DNA of 64,000 nt, from positions 1 through 64,000 of the forward strand of contig NW_025407867.1 of the NCBI RefSeq assembly GCF_003324165.1. Reading direction: 5' to 3'. A program made the translations under genes and the position numbers. The notes beneath the pieces were generated by a model. The model worked only from the letters and a program-made list of their open reading frames with translations. It ran no database searches and had not been told where the DNA came from. Each line of letters starts with the position of its first letter. The stretch's first letter is position 1. Below are positions 54,801 through 64,000 of this stretch, piece after piece. The stretch is from Naegleria lovaniensis. Lineage: Eukaryota; Heterolobosea; Eutetramitea; Acrasida; Naegleriidae.

Positions 54801-57510
54801 TGATCCACGAACTTTTTTCGGACGCCTCTTTATCCGGCTTTGGTGCTACAATGCCATTATTGAATTTTACCTTACACGGCTCTTGGTCTACTTATGGCAT
54901 GGATCATATGCATATCAATGTTTTGGAAGCAAAAGCCATTTTTATTGCCATGGAAAAAGTCGCTCCCCTTATTCAGGGAAAGTGTTTGAGAATTTTTTCA
55001 GACTCTCAAGTGATAGTGTTTTCTTTGCGAAAAGGTCGTTCCAAAAATTCCTTAATTCAAAGGATTGTGGAAGGTATTTGGAGAATAGTATTCCAATACG
55101 ACATTCAATTAGTTGCTGTGGAATGGTTACCGTCGTCCCAAAATTCGATCGCCGATCAATTGAGCAGGTTGAAAACCACAGAAGAGATGGATTTCGGAGA
55201 TTGGGAAGTAACCCCAGAGGCATTCGAAAGAGTTCAACATCAATTGCAGGTGAAAGTTCAGTTCGACCGTTTCGCCAGCAATTACAACTTCAAGGTTCCT
55301 CAATACATGGTGTGGAAGAGGACCAAGAGAGAACAGCCCGCAGATGCATTCAGTTGCTATTGGCCCAAGGAAGAGCTAAATTGGTGCTGCGTGCCGTTCA
55401 GCATTATCCAGAAGGTGCTAGAGCATTGCAAACTTTACCAATCTCAAATGATACTCGTTCACCCAGTATGGAAGGCAAAACCCTGGTGGCCACTACTGCT
55501 GGAAGGCAAGGTTCGGTCAGTACCAATGTCTGGAATAGATTTCAGACCCTCTCGGTCAGGGAAATGCGAACCGCAAAAGAAAAGCTCTTGGCTATTAGAG
55601 GCGACCCTAATCGACTTTCGGATGACCAACTAACATCAGTTGGTGGACTAATTGAAAAGGCCGGTGCGGGTCGTGAGTCCACAAACACTACGTATGACAG
55701 TTATTGGAATCGATTTGTTAGATGGTGCGATGAGAGAAATATTGCAATACCACCCACAGAGATGGATGTTTACAATTTTCTGGTGTGTCTTTTTCTTAAA
55801 TGTAGGTCCGGAAAAAATTGTAAACTGGCAATGTTTGCTATTAAGAAGCGATGTAATCAGTTCAAATGGATTGACGTGGTGGGTGAACATATTTCATCTC
55901 TAGTTGATTGCATGATCAACATGGCACCAGTTTCATACGAGATTGAACGAAACGAGTGGCGTATTATGTACATTGATATGTGGATTCTCGAAGGGTGTAA
56001 CTTTGTCGACAGGAGAACTTATGTTTTTTATACGACCCTTATGATCATCGGCATCAGGTCCATGCTACGAGGATCTGAGTTGGGTAGTATTTTAACCTCC
56101 AACGTGGTAGAAATTAACAAGAACAACATTAACGGAATCAGAATTGTTGTGGAAAAAGTGAAGAATGATTTTAAACGAAGCAAGAAAGGAAGAGTCATCG
56201 AAATTGAGGCAACGAACTCCAGGAGATGTCCTGTCGTCTGGCTTAGGTTATGGAAAGTGTGTAACCCTCAAAAGTATTTGTTTGGTGATGACCTTCCCTT
56301 ATCCACGGCTAAAATTTCGGACATTCTTAGATTTGTAGCAACCAGCCTTAAGATTTCGGGTTCTTTTTCTAGTCATTCCTTAAGAATTGGAGGAGCGTCA
56401 GAGGCAGCATTTGCTGGTTTCTCTCACACAGCAATCCAAGCTCTAGGTGATTGGTCCTCCAATGCGATAGATGCCTATTTCAGAGCTGGATTCGCATCTG
56501 ACAAGAATGTATCTCGCCAGATGGGTTTTTAGCGGTATCTATCCGTTTTACCAACCATCTTTCTGTTGATTTACAACAAATTCGGTAGTAAAAGGGAGTT
56601 TTACTGAGGTTTGTTGTAATCAATAAAAGTGGTTGGTTGACTAATTTTTTGAATTTTCACTTTCAAAAAATTTACATTACTTGTGATATGGAACAATTAT
56701 TATCAATTACTTCGAGAAAGGTGATAGAATCACTTTCTCTCAAAGAATTGAAAAGTACCCACCCTCCTCCCAATCCACCTCTGAAATAAACAAACATAGT
56801 TGTGGCTTTCCACAACTCCCTCACCTTTGGGTGGGATGCCTCATGTCTCAACTTGGGATGCCTTATTGCATTGCAATAGGATGCCTCACTTTAGTGGGAT
56901 GCTCTTTGAACTGATTTCAGTCCAAAGGATGCCTTGGCCATTTGAGCTGGGATGCCTCAATACATTGGGATGCCTTATGATTTTAATCATGGGATGCCTT
57001 ATTGCATCGCAATAGGATGCCTCACTTTAGTGGGATGCTCTTTGAACTGATTTCAGTCCAAAGGATGCCTCATGGTTTACCATGGGATGTTTAATCAGCG
57101 CACGCTTAATAATGTCATCCTGTATGAGACTGATGCATATGTTTGTTGCATCTATTTGTGTTGTACTCTTGCTGAATTACAGGATAGAAAAGGTAATGTA
57201 AATCTTATTTATTCAACTATTAGTCATGCGCACGTACACGCGGCGAAGAATAAATAAATAATCCGTTTTACCAACCATCTTTCTGTTGATTTACAACAAA
57301 TTTTTTTTTCACATTCATTCGTCGAATTGTACCAATCACCACAACAGCTTATCAGGATTTTCTGCTGACCGATTTTATCTAGGACACATTGGATGGGGAA
57401 TATTCAAGTTATTCACTTTTGGGGGTGTGGGTGCGTGGGCGTTGATTGATCTCATTCTCGTGAGCGTGGGATATTTAGGTCCAGGTGATGGATCTACCTT
57501 TTTCATGTAG
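51885..57510 (+). CDS. TM2-domain protein, TM2D3/almondex-like; last intron holds a retroelement
   Basis: Three exons: 51885-52007, 52082-52446 and 57348-57510, giving 216 residues. The first intron is 74 nt, the second about 4.9 kb (GTAAGT donor at 52447, CAG acceptor at 57347). The protein has a signal anchor (SSRVIIMFLVIMFIIYNF), a luminal Cys-rich region with N-glycosylation sites (LNCTMPTNCTLG, CKYCWQLVENVHYTC) and the TM2 module: CNYTTGKTWASAFVYS, then across the splice LFLSGFSADRFYLGH, FKLFTFGGVGAWALIDLI and GYLGPGDGS. The ADRFYLG and GPxDGS motifs are those of TM2D3. In animals the family is linked to Notch and endolysosomal function; its role in protists is unknown. The long intron is explained by the element at 52521-57302, in the same orientation. 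Confidence 0.87.
52521..52699 (+). repeat. Split direct repeat A1 (left end of the retroelement)
   Basis: 179 bp identical to 56579-56757. It begins AATTCGGTAG and includes the first codons of the Gag-like part. Confidence 0.92.
56541..56582 (+). repeat. Split direct repeat B1
   Basis: 42 bp identical to 57261-57302, ending ACAACAAATT. Its last four bases (AATT) overlap the start of A2, forming the B-A junction expected for this family. Confidence 0.92.
56579..56757 (+). repeat. Split direct repeat A2
   Basis: 179 bp identical to A1 at 52521-52699; directly joined to B1. Confidence 0.92.
56798..57088. repeat. Array of short DNA hairpins separated by GGATGC
   Basis: After a first hairpin (AGTTGTGG, 4-base loop, CCACAACT), eleven GGATGC copies and a final GGATGT punctuate a row of inverted repeats with different stems. 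They include TATTGC/GCAATA (twice), CACT/AGTG (twice), CTTTG with inner ACTGA closing on TCAGT and CAAAG (twice), CAAT/ATTG, ATGATT/AATCAT and CATGGT/ACCATG; loops are 2-4 bases. The 80-bp block 56855-56934 recurs at 56991-57070 with one loop base changed. It lies in the spacer between A2 and B2. No coding frame of note. Function unknown. Confidence 0.85.
57261..57302 (+). repeat. Split direct repeat B2 (right end of the retroelement)
   Basis: 42 bp identical to B1 at 56541-56582. Host intron sequence resumes with a T-rich tract that leads to the CAG acceptor at 57347. Confidence 0.9.
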
Positions 57511-57638
57511 CTTTTTTCATCTCTTCTTCTAGACAACCATTAATTTATTGCAATTTTTTAAATTCATATTCTTTATTTACAACACACATTGACAGACTCC
57601 GAGTCGTCTCAACAAACTTCACTGATTCAATTTTTCCT

Positions 57639-59645
57639 GTGAATGAAAACATTATTGACTCACGGAAGCTTCTAGCATTTGTTAGAATAAAAAAAATGCG
57701 CGCAAAAGATATTGATGGCACATTCTCCCGAATCACACATCCACAGTCGTTACGAGGCTATGTCAAGCTCGCTGATGATCCTTGTCATCGGGATCACAAT
57801 CATTCAACAGCAAACAATAAGAAGAGAACAAGAAATGATCGTTTTGAATTTTCTTTCATACTAGAAGATGGTCCGAATGATGATGATCATGACAACCGAA
57901 AGGAAGGAAGCACCTCTTCTCTCGGAGAAACAAATTGCATTCAAGTTTCTTTTTCTAAAGTACGGTTATCTGACGTAGACTTTTCAGATTGGATTAGCAT
58001 TTGTACATTTGGAAGAAAATTAATCACTCTACAAAACGTATCGATTGAGCCTTGTATTGATGACTCTGACAGTGACTCTGAATATGAAATCGAAGAAGAA
58101 TCAATAAGCTGTTGTCATCCATATCGAATTGTTATTGATAAGGACTCTTTGGTTCAAGTTGATGATGTTGTCTATGATCTAGAATGTGTGGAACCAAAGC
58201 AACAAATTGCTAAAAAGAAGAAAAAACCTGATTATATATATACAAAGATTTCAGAAATTCAAAGTGATGGAACCTATAACATTTATGGAGTGGTTTGTGA
58301 TTACAAAACTAGAAGAAAAACGGACATGAAAACATTTACCATTACTCTTAAAATTATTGATGAAAGTAGCACAGTGCAGAATGCTAGTGTTGACTCTCTG
58401 CTTGTGACAATCAATTATAACAACGAAAAGAATATATGTAATTGTCACTGCGTTGGTCAACTATTTAGATGTCATCGGTTGGTTGTGAAAAAATCAAAAT
58501 ATGGATATCAAGGAAATGCAGGTCCAGGATTTGATTACTTTTTCATGAGCTCAGCCATAGACCAACCAGTGCCAGACGATCTTTTATACAAGAAGTCATT
58601 CTCAGAGGAAGATTTCACACGCATTACAGAACTCAAAAATTTCTCTAATCATTTCTTTTCGCAATCATTTGATGTAGTGAAACATATTCCAGTGATTGCT
58701 TCAGAACAACGGTACTTGCGAGATTTGGCGGAAGCTAAAACCAGAGCATCCACTGTTGACGTTGGATTCTTCTTAGACGTGGTGTGTAAAGTTGAAGAGT
58801 GGGAGAGTGATGGAGGAGATTCATTACTACTAACCGTTGATGACTTGTCTGCAAAAGCTAAGGTGGCTATCAAATCTAATGAGGTCATTGATTACTTGGA
58901 ACAAGAGGTGAAATATATTTTCAATGAGAATAGAGAAGTTTGGGTTAAATTAAGGAATGTACATTGTCCACCCATTGCTGAATGGGCAGACGGAAGATAC
59001 GTTCCACTTCGATTATTTAATGGATCTGTGGTCATACTTCCACAGAAACATTTTTACATTAGTCGATGCTTGGAAAAATCAAAAAACAATGTTCTACAAC
59101 AACCCAGCACAGAAAATCGTCTATGTCCTGCTGGAGGTCAAGGAAACATTGAGAGTATCATCTCAACCACTACTACTACAACCAAAATTGATTATTCACA
59201 GGCACCTATTACCCCTCTTTCAGAAATTATTCACAACACCATAATTCCTTTCAAGTACAGAACGAGGGCGAAGGTTGTTGATTATTTTCCAAAGCAAATT
59301 GAAGAATTTACTAGACCCAGCTCACAAGCATCTTCATCCACTCTCCAAGAGTACCGATATTTATTCCAGATCAAGCTTGTGGACGAGACAGGATCCAATT
59401 CTTTACCTTTATTTCTCTTTGATAAGGAGGCTGAATACTTTTTACAACTTGCCCCGTGTAATCTTCATGAAAACACAACAACCAAACGCTTGATTGAGAA
59501 GAAAATTACTGAATTGATACAATCCAACGACCTGAAGGATTTCTGCCTACTATCGTATCGAGTAGCTCCATCTTCACACGCCTCTACTAACAGCAATCAG
59601 TGCACCAGATTTAGCGTGTTTGGTACTATGCTGTGTGAATTGTAA
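57639..59645 (+). CDS. POT1-like telomere end-binding protein
   Basis: A single exon of 668 residues (an in-frame ATG at 57696 gives 649). The central region reads as a POT1/TEBP OB-fold: YTKISEIQSDGTYNIYGVVC, DYKTRRKTDMKTFTITLKII, a CVGQLFRCHRLVVKKSKYGY block equivalent to the GDIIRLHR strand, and GNAGPGFDYFF. A second OB-like stretch follows (VGFFLDVVCKVEEWESDG, SLLLTVDDLSAKAKVAI), then a third region near the end (YRTRAKVVDYFPKQIEEF). Such proteins cap the single-stranded telomere tail. The N-terminal 200 residues are acidic and unmatched. The assignment rests on pattern, so it is probable rather than certain. Confidence 0.65.
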   Translation: MNENIIDSRKLLAFVRIKKMRAKDIDGTFSRITHPQSLRGYVKLADDPCHRDHNHSTANNKKRTRNDRFEFSFILEDGPNDDDHDNRKEGSTSSLGETNCIQVSFSKVRLSDVDFSDWISICTFGRKLITLQNVSIEPCIDDSDSDSEYEIEEESISCCHPYRIVIDKDSLVQVDDVVYDLECVEPKQQIAKKKKKPDYIYTKISEIQSDGTYNIYGVVCDYKTRRKTDMKTFTITLKIIDESSTVQNASVDSLLVTINYNNEKNICNCHCVGQLFRCHRLVVKKSKYGYQGNAGPGFDYFFMSSAIDQPVPDDLLYKKSFSEEDFTRITELKNFSNHFFSQSFDVVKHIPVIASEQRYLRDLAEAKTRASTVDVGFFLDVVCKVEEWESDGGDSLLLTVDDLSAKAKVAIKSNEVIDYLEQEVKYIFNENREVWVKLRNVHCPPIAEWADGRYVPLRLFNGSVVILPQKHFYISRCLEKSKNNVLQQPSTENRLCPAGGQGNIESIISTTTTTTKIDYSQAPITPLSEIIHNTIIPFKYRTRAKVVDYFPKQIEEFTRPSSQASSSTLQEYRYLFQIKLVDETGSNSLPLFLFDKEAEYFLQLAPCNLHENTTTKRLIEKKITELIQSNDLKDFCLLSYRVAPSSHASTNSNQCTRFSVFGTMLCEL

Positions 59646-59795
59646 CATGAAAATTTATCACTCATACACCAAACTTGGCTCCAACACACCATTTTGGTAT
59701 TTTACTTTTTGCTCGGGCAAAACGGAAAATAGATCTCTAAATTTTTCTTAGAACGCAATCTCGTTAAGAGCCATGAGAGGAATTACTAACAAAAA

Positions 59796-61068
59796 ATGTC
59801 TGAACAACCACTTCCCTCTCTGAACGTTGATGGATATGCCAATGTATCAGTTTCTTATTATTTCCCAACATGGTTAGGTTATGCAACCATCTCGAACAGT
59901 TCCTTCTTTTTCATTGCCTATGTTATTTACTTGATATGCCTGGCCATATTTGAGAAGACTTTCTAAACGTAATCAATTGAAACGAACACACAAGGTATTG
60001 CTGACATGGACGATTGTATTTGTGGCCATACAATCTCTCACTCAACTTCTCAGAATTGTGAACGATGTTTTAACTATTTACGCCAGAGAGACTGCTGAGA
60101 CCGAGCGATTAGTGGAATGGAGTTTTTTTACTGCCTTGAATACCATATCGGGAGTGACCACGTTCTTTACCTTCATCAACATAATGTCACTCTTTGTCAT
60201 TTTGTTTTTTGTACAGCAAGTATTGTATGTATGCTTGAATTTATGATGATATATCCGTAACCTTTCTCGTTATCTTGACATTTCAGTTGGCAAACGGCTA
60301 GATTAGTAAGAGCAATTTCACAGCAAGTTCACAACATTATTTCGATAGTCATGCGTATTGTCAATGGAATTTTTCTTATTGTTGGTGCATGTACAGTCAT
60401 ATTGGGTGCAGTATTTTATGCTTGCAACCGAATGGGATTTATCAATAACACAACCACAACCATAGTATTTGCATTGTGTTTTGCCATTATTGTGAGCATG
60501 CTTCTATTTTATACTGTAATGGTGTTGGCGAGTGGAATTATTGTTTTAAAAACAATCAAACAAACAAGTACTTCCAACAAGATATTGACACATACCACAG
60601 ATCAGAAACCTATCGAACGCACAGATTCCAGATCTTCGTTTGACATTAGAAATTTTGAGAAGAAGGTTCAAAACCCTTTTAAAATCACATTTGGATTGTT
60701 AGGAGCACTTTTATTTTGTGTATTCATGGAAATTATTGCAGGTGGTCTTGCATCTACCATGACCAATGTGGACATTATGAGACTCATAATGGAAACCAAA
60801 GAAAGAGAATGCATTCAAAGAAATTGAAAAGAGAAAACAAACTCGTTCCATTCTGGTCACAACAATGGGCACTACTCAAACCTCCTCCTCTCAATTACTA
60901 CTCACAGTGGTCGATGAAAACAACTTATCAGCTACAACTTCATTGTCATTATCCCCAATTTCACCCATGATGAGCGGGGCAACGATTTGTAAAAAGGAAG
61001 AATCTAGTAGCAGTATGTTGACCACTACAGAACCTACGACACCAAACACTACGATGGAATCATGCTGA
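59796..61068 (+). CDS. Polytopic membrane protein, possibly GPCR-like, with two frame changes
   Basis: Starts MSEQPLPSLNVDGY at 59796 with a short N-glycosylated end and a helix (SSFFFIAYVIYLICLAIF). The frame then closes near 59976, but the next helices continue in another frame from 59950 (KVLLTWTIVFVAIQSLTQLL). A normal 62-nt intron (60225-60286, GTATGT donor) joins this to the third exon with helices IFLIVGACTVILGAVFY, IVFALCFAIIVSMLLFYTVM and FGLLGALLFCVFMEIIAG. It stops at 60827, while a Ser/Thr-rich tail stays open in yet another frame to 61068. Six helices are seen; a seventh is not clear. No GT-AG introns explain the two changes, so it is a young pseudogene or the sequence has indel errors. 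Confidence 0.55.
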
Positions 61069-61374
61069 TTGGAACAACAAGAGAGGTCTCAGAACATTTA
61101 AAGAGAAAATTTTATGTTGGGAAAACTTCTTGTTATGGAGAGCTCATTCTCTTGGTTGGATTTACTTTCACACGTTGTAATCATGAGTCATGAGATTCAA
61201 ACACTCATGAAGATTCTCTTAATAAGGTTTAACTCCACTCCCGATCTAGAAAATATTCGTTTACGGTTATTTATTCATTCCCTATTCAGCATATTTCCCA
61301 TATCAATCCAAGTTGTGTACACGTTTTAATCAGGAAAGTTATTGCGAGCATAATGTTTTAAAATCAAAAACAAA
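61069..61374. other. Intergenic region, no convincing gene
   Basis: About 300 bp. A 71-residue frame (61114-61329) is hydrophobic but shows no family resemblance or good start context. No repeats seen. Confidence 0.35.
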
Positions 61375-61638
61375 ATGCAAAAAGGTTCTGATATTGATCA
61401 AAATCTCGGTGTAAGAGGTTCCCAAACAGAGACACTCCCTCGTGAGGACTTTGATGAAATCGCTAGAGATGACAATTATGAAGTTTCTGATAGCCGTCTC
61501 AATCAGAAAGGAGATTATACCATTGTTTTCAAACACAAATATGGAGGCAATGATCAAACATTCCCAAATGTCCCCAGAGATAAGATTGAGAAATCTAGAC
61601 TCAAGGATAGAATTCTTAAGGGAGGTAGTAACTTGTAA
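61375..61638 (+). CDS. Small hydrophilic protein of unknown function
   Basis: 87 residues, with an A-rich start context (AACAAAATG). The sequence is charged and shows sensible amino-acid use (NQKGDYTIVFKHKYGG, FPNVPRDKIEKSRLKDRILK). No membrane segment or signal. It is likely a real small protein by composition; no family is recognised. Confidence 0.5.
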   Translation: MQKGSDIDQNLGVRGSQTETLPREDFDEIARDDNYEVSDSRLNQKGDYTIVFKHKYGGNDQTFPNVPRDKIEKSRLKDRILKGGSNL

Positions 61639-61824
61639 AATGCAGTTGCTGAATATTTTGAGAGAACCATTAGTAGTGCAATGCTCAATCTATTTGTGTT
61701 GGATCAAACAGTCAAGTGCACTTGTGTGAGACGATGTGATTCACTCTCATTTGAAAAATAAACCATGTTGGTTCTCTCATTGGTTTTCTCGTTTTAGAAA
61801 CTCTTGAAATGAACCCTTAAAAAA

Positions 61825-63236
61825 ATGCAACAAACTGAAGACGATTATTCATCGTTGCAACCATCCAGCACTACGGATCAAAATCATACATTTAAATGGT
61901 TACTGGTAAATGATCAATGTTATAATGTACAAAATTTAGAGTTGTGTGATGACATTGTATTTTCTGTTATTCAATTTTTGCAATCGGAATTTATTTTGCG
62001 ATCTTGTATGAGAGTATGCAAGCAATGGCTCAAAATTTCTCTTTCAAAGCCTTTATCCTTACGAATTACTAATTTACAAAAATTACAACACGCAGCCAAG
62101 TGTGCTCAACTCAAGAATTTAACTATTCTGGTGTTGAATGGATTTTCAAAGGGTCAAGATGTTGCTTACGGAGATGCAGCCATTAAAATCATTGCAAAAT
62201 CTCCACACATGAAATCGTTAACACGTTTAGAAATGGAAAATATGGACATTTCACACGAAGGTTGCTTGGCACTTGCAAATAGCCAACATGTTCAAAACTT
62301 GACACACTTAAACTGGAGTATTAATCCAAAAATTACGGTAGAGAGTTTTCTCGCGCTAGCATCTAGCTCCAATATGAAGAACTTGACGAGTCTTGATGTG
62401 TTTTTAACCTATGTGGGAGATGAGGGAATGAAATCCATTGCAAATATGAAACATTTACGCTCTCTGAAATTTGGGAGCAATAATATTTCACTTAAAGGAA
62501 TTAAACACGTGTCATCCATGTCCAGCTTGACAGAATTAAACGTGCTTCATTTGGACATGAATGTGGTATCCACACGTACGTAATGAATATATTAATTTTT
62601 TGCAGATATGTAACATTAAATTTCATGAAAACAGATCAATTTTTGGACGTCATTGCTAACAGTGAAAGCATGTGTCATTTAACCAAAATGAGCCTGTACA
62701 AAAGTAGTATTTCATCTCAACAAGTGCTCTCACTGACCACCTCTCCATATATAACTCAATTAACTAGTTTAGATTTAAGTGGCAATAATATTGGAGATGT
62801 GGGCATCAAATCCATCGCAACGAGTAGGAGCATGCAACATTTGAAGCGTCTTACGATAAACACATGCATGATCAGTGATGCAGGAGCATGTACTATTGCC
62901 AAAAGCTCCTTCATGAAAAATTTAACCTACTTGAACGTGTCTAATGAGGATGGACCTTCGAGGCTGAGCGAACTCAACACCATCAGTAATGCATTTGCTC
63001 ATGCACTTGCTGAGAGTGAATTTATGCAACAATTAGAAGAGCTTTGCATGCTCGATATATCAGTGAATGATGAGGGTGCCATAGCACTTGCACAAAGCAA
63101 GTACCTCAACAAGTTGAAATGTTTGCACTTGTCTGAAATTGGACATGAAGCGGCGTCCCTAGTTGTTTCAAAATTTCCAAAAGTTAAATTTATGAACCTG
63201 CCACGCTGTTCATTCGATGATTGTCTTGTGATGTAG
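61825..63236 (+). CDS. F-box and leucine-rich repeat protein
   Basis: Two exons, 61825-62575 and 62635-63236, with a 59-nt intron (GTACGT donor, ACAG acceptor), give 450 residues. An F-box-like segment (LCDDIVFSVIQFLQSEFILR, SCMRVCKQWL) is followed by about ten LRRs of the ribonuclease-inhibitor type: LTRLEMENMDISHEGCLALA, LTSLDVFLTYVGDEGMKSIA and LTSLDLSGNNIGDVGIKSIA. Splicing at 62575/62635 restores the repeat length (LNVLHLDMNVVSTHQFLDVI). F-box/LRR proteins choose substrates for SCF ubiquitin ligases. The decayed relative at 28383-30331 shows the family is large here. Confidence 0.83.
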
Positions 63237-63314
63237 TAGTGAGTATTTGGTTGGGACTTGCGCAAGTTTATTTCAACAATATTCACATCAGCATGTTGTC
63301 AGTACCTTAATAAA

Positions 63315-64000
63315 TTATTTCTTTCTAAGGAAAGTACATCCATCGGCAATCGTTTCCATAGCAATGTCCCAACGTTGATCGTCTCTGCACTTGTTATTTG
63401 TCTCTCTGATTGCAATGGTATCTGCAGTTTGATCTTGCTCGTCAAGCACTAATTCCAAGTCATGTGAATACGGGTTGATTCATTGAGCTCATCAGTTCCA
63501 CTTTGCCGATAAAGTCTTTACATACCTTTTCCTGACCACAAAGTGTTATCAATCACCACCAATCCGTTTGGTCTCACTAACTCATAGACCATTTCAACAT
63601 ATTTTGGATAATTCACTCTGATCCAATTGAAAAGAATTGTTAATTTTTTCATCAAATTTGAAAAGTGAACTTACTTATCTGCATCAATGAACACAAAGTC
63701 AAATAATTGTTTTGATTGTTTCAACTCTTCAAGTGATTCCAAAGCTGGCTTAATGATTGCTTCAATTCGATCCTCCACTCCAGCCTTCTTCCAATATTGT
63801 CTTCCAATTTGCACATATTCTTCACTCACGTCCAAGGTTGTGATTTTTGCATTGGTGTCACTCGTGGCCAAAGCAAAGCATAAAGCACTGTAACCAGTGA
63901 AACATCCAATTTCCAGGATATTCTTTGCACCGATCAATTTCAAAATGATTTGTAGCAATTGCATTTGTTCTGGTGAGCTGATCATGATGGAATAACTATT
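63315..64000 (-). CDS. SAM-dependent O-methyltransferase (CCoAOMT type), 5' end outside the window
   Basis: Three exons are visible: from the right edge to 63675, 63526-63617 and 63315-63448. Introns are 58 and 77 nt (GTAAGT and GTATGT donors). The SAM-binding core has [18 protein letters not shown] (motif I), [18 protein letters not shown] and [10 protein letters not shown], continuing after splicing [36 protein letters not shown] and ending DGCTFLRKK. This is the family 3 O-methyltransferase fold (caffeoyl-CoA and catechol types), which needs a divalent metal held by the two Asp residues. The frame before the ATG at 63985 stays open to the edge ([10 protein letters not shown] is usually internal), so the N-terminus lies beyond it. 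Substrate unknown. Confidence 0.87.

Larger units (their letters stand above)
52521..57302 (+). mobile_element. DIRS/Ngaro-like tyrosine-recombinase retroelement, looks whole
   Basis: A retroelement with split direct repeats in the order A1 - coding region - B1 - A2 - spacer - B2. The Gag-like part starts at 52630 and has a CCHC zinc knuckle near 53545-53590. The reverse transcriptase and RNase H part lies in another, overlapping frame (53606-55633; YLDD-type catalytic site near 54310). The tyrosine recombinase part occupies about 55560-56532, with the HSLRIGG and GDWSS blocks near its end. Overlapping frames are usual for DIRS-type elements. The A copies are identical over 179 bp and the B copies over 42 bp, so the insertion looks young. 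No break was noticed. It sits inside an intron of the TM2D3-like gene. Confidence 0.88.

Noticed and set aside
56798-57088. CRISPR array
   Set aside because: The constant part is only 6-8 bp and the variable parts are palindromes, not spacers; the host is a eukaryote.
57072-57257. 61-residue ORF in the retroelement spacer
   Set aside because: No domain, overlaps the end of the hairpin array and composition is not coding-like.
61114-61329. 71-residue ORF
   Set aside because: Hydrophobic, but no neighbours, homology or splice context support it.
62580-62605. 26-nt intron in the F-box/LRR gene
   Set aside because: It would be in frame but is far below the intron sizes seen here. The 59-nt intron 62576-62634 is also in frame and restores the regular LRR length.

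Overview
The window looks like nuclear DNA of a heterolobosean amoeba close to Naegleria. The genes are eukaryotic and tightly packed on both strands, with gaps often below 300 bp. Most introns are short (45 to 240 nt, GT-AG, usually GTAAGT or GTATGT donors). The family content fits: a GRASP golgin without an obvious Golgi gene cluster, a front-end desaturase, a NagB/PIG-L fusion, beta-helix receptor kinases and F-box/LRR proteins. Species is not assigned. I recognised no tRNA, rRNA or CRISPR.

Layout. 1-2.5 kb: a partial secreted VWD-domain protein and mitochondrial ribosomal protein bS18m (both minus). 2.7-15 kb: a Tra1/TRRAP giant (plus). 15-20 kb: a prolyl-oligopeptidase-family peptidase and a glucosamine-6-phosphate deaminase fused to a PIG-L/LmbE deacetylase (minus). 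20.5-24.3 kb: ribonucleotide reductase small subunit, two unidentified ORFs and mitochondrial pyruvate carrier MPC1 in three small exons. 24.6-31 kb: a beta-helix receptor kinase with a frame change, a decayed F-box/LRR gene carrying a small inverted-repeat element, and a CBS-domain protein. 31-38 kb: a LARP4-like La protein, GRASP, a PPPDE-PITH protein, a small unknown gene and a cytochrome b5 front-end desaturase. 38-42 kb: an apparently intact P-like DNA transposon with 15-bp terminal inverted repeats and an 8-bp target duplication. 42-51.8 kb: a YEATS protein, a coiled-coil protein, RPB5, OLA1, a type I membrane protein, POP1 and another coiled-coil protein. 51.9-57.5 kb: a TM2D3-like gene whose last intron is about 4.9 kb long because it holds a young DIRS/Ngaro-like tyrosine-recombinase retroelement with split direct repeats. 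57.6-64 kb: a POT1-like telomere protein, a polytopic membrane protein with frame changes, a small ORF, an F-box/LRR protein and a partial O-methyltransferase.

Functional themes are housekeeping: chromatin and transcription (TRRAP and YEATS, both families found in NuA4-type complexes; RPB5), RNA processing and translation (POP1, LARP4, OLA1, bS18m), mitochondrial metabolism (MPC1), nucleotide and amino-sugar metabolism, and telomere protection. The most unusual item is an array of about a dozen short DNA hairpins, all spaced by GGATGC, inside the retroelement's right-hand part (56798-57088). I know of no named element type that matches it exactly.
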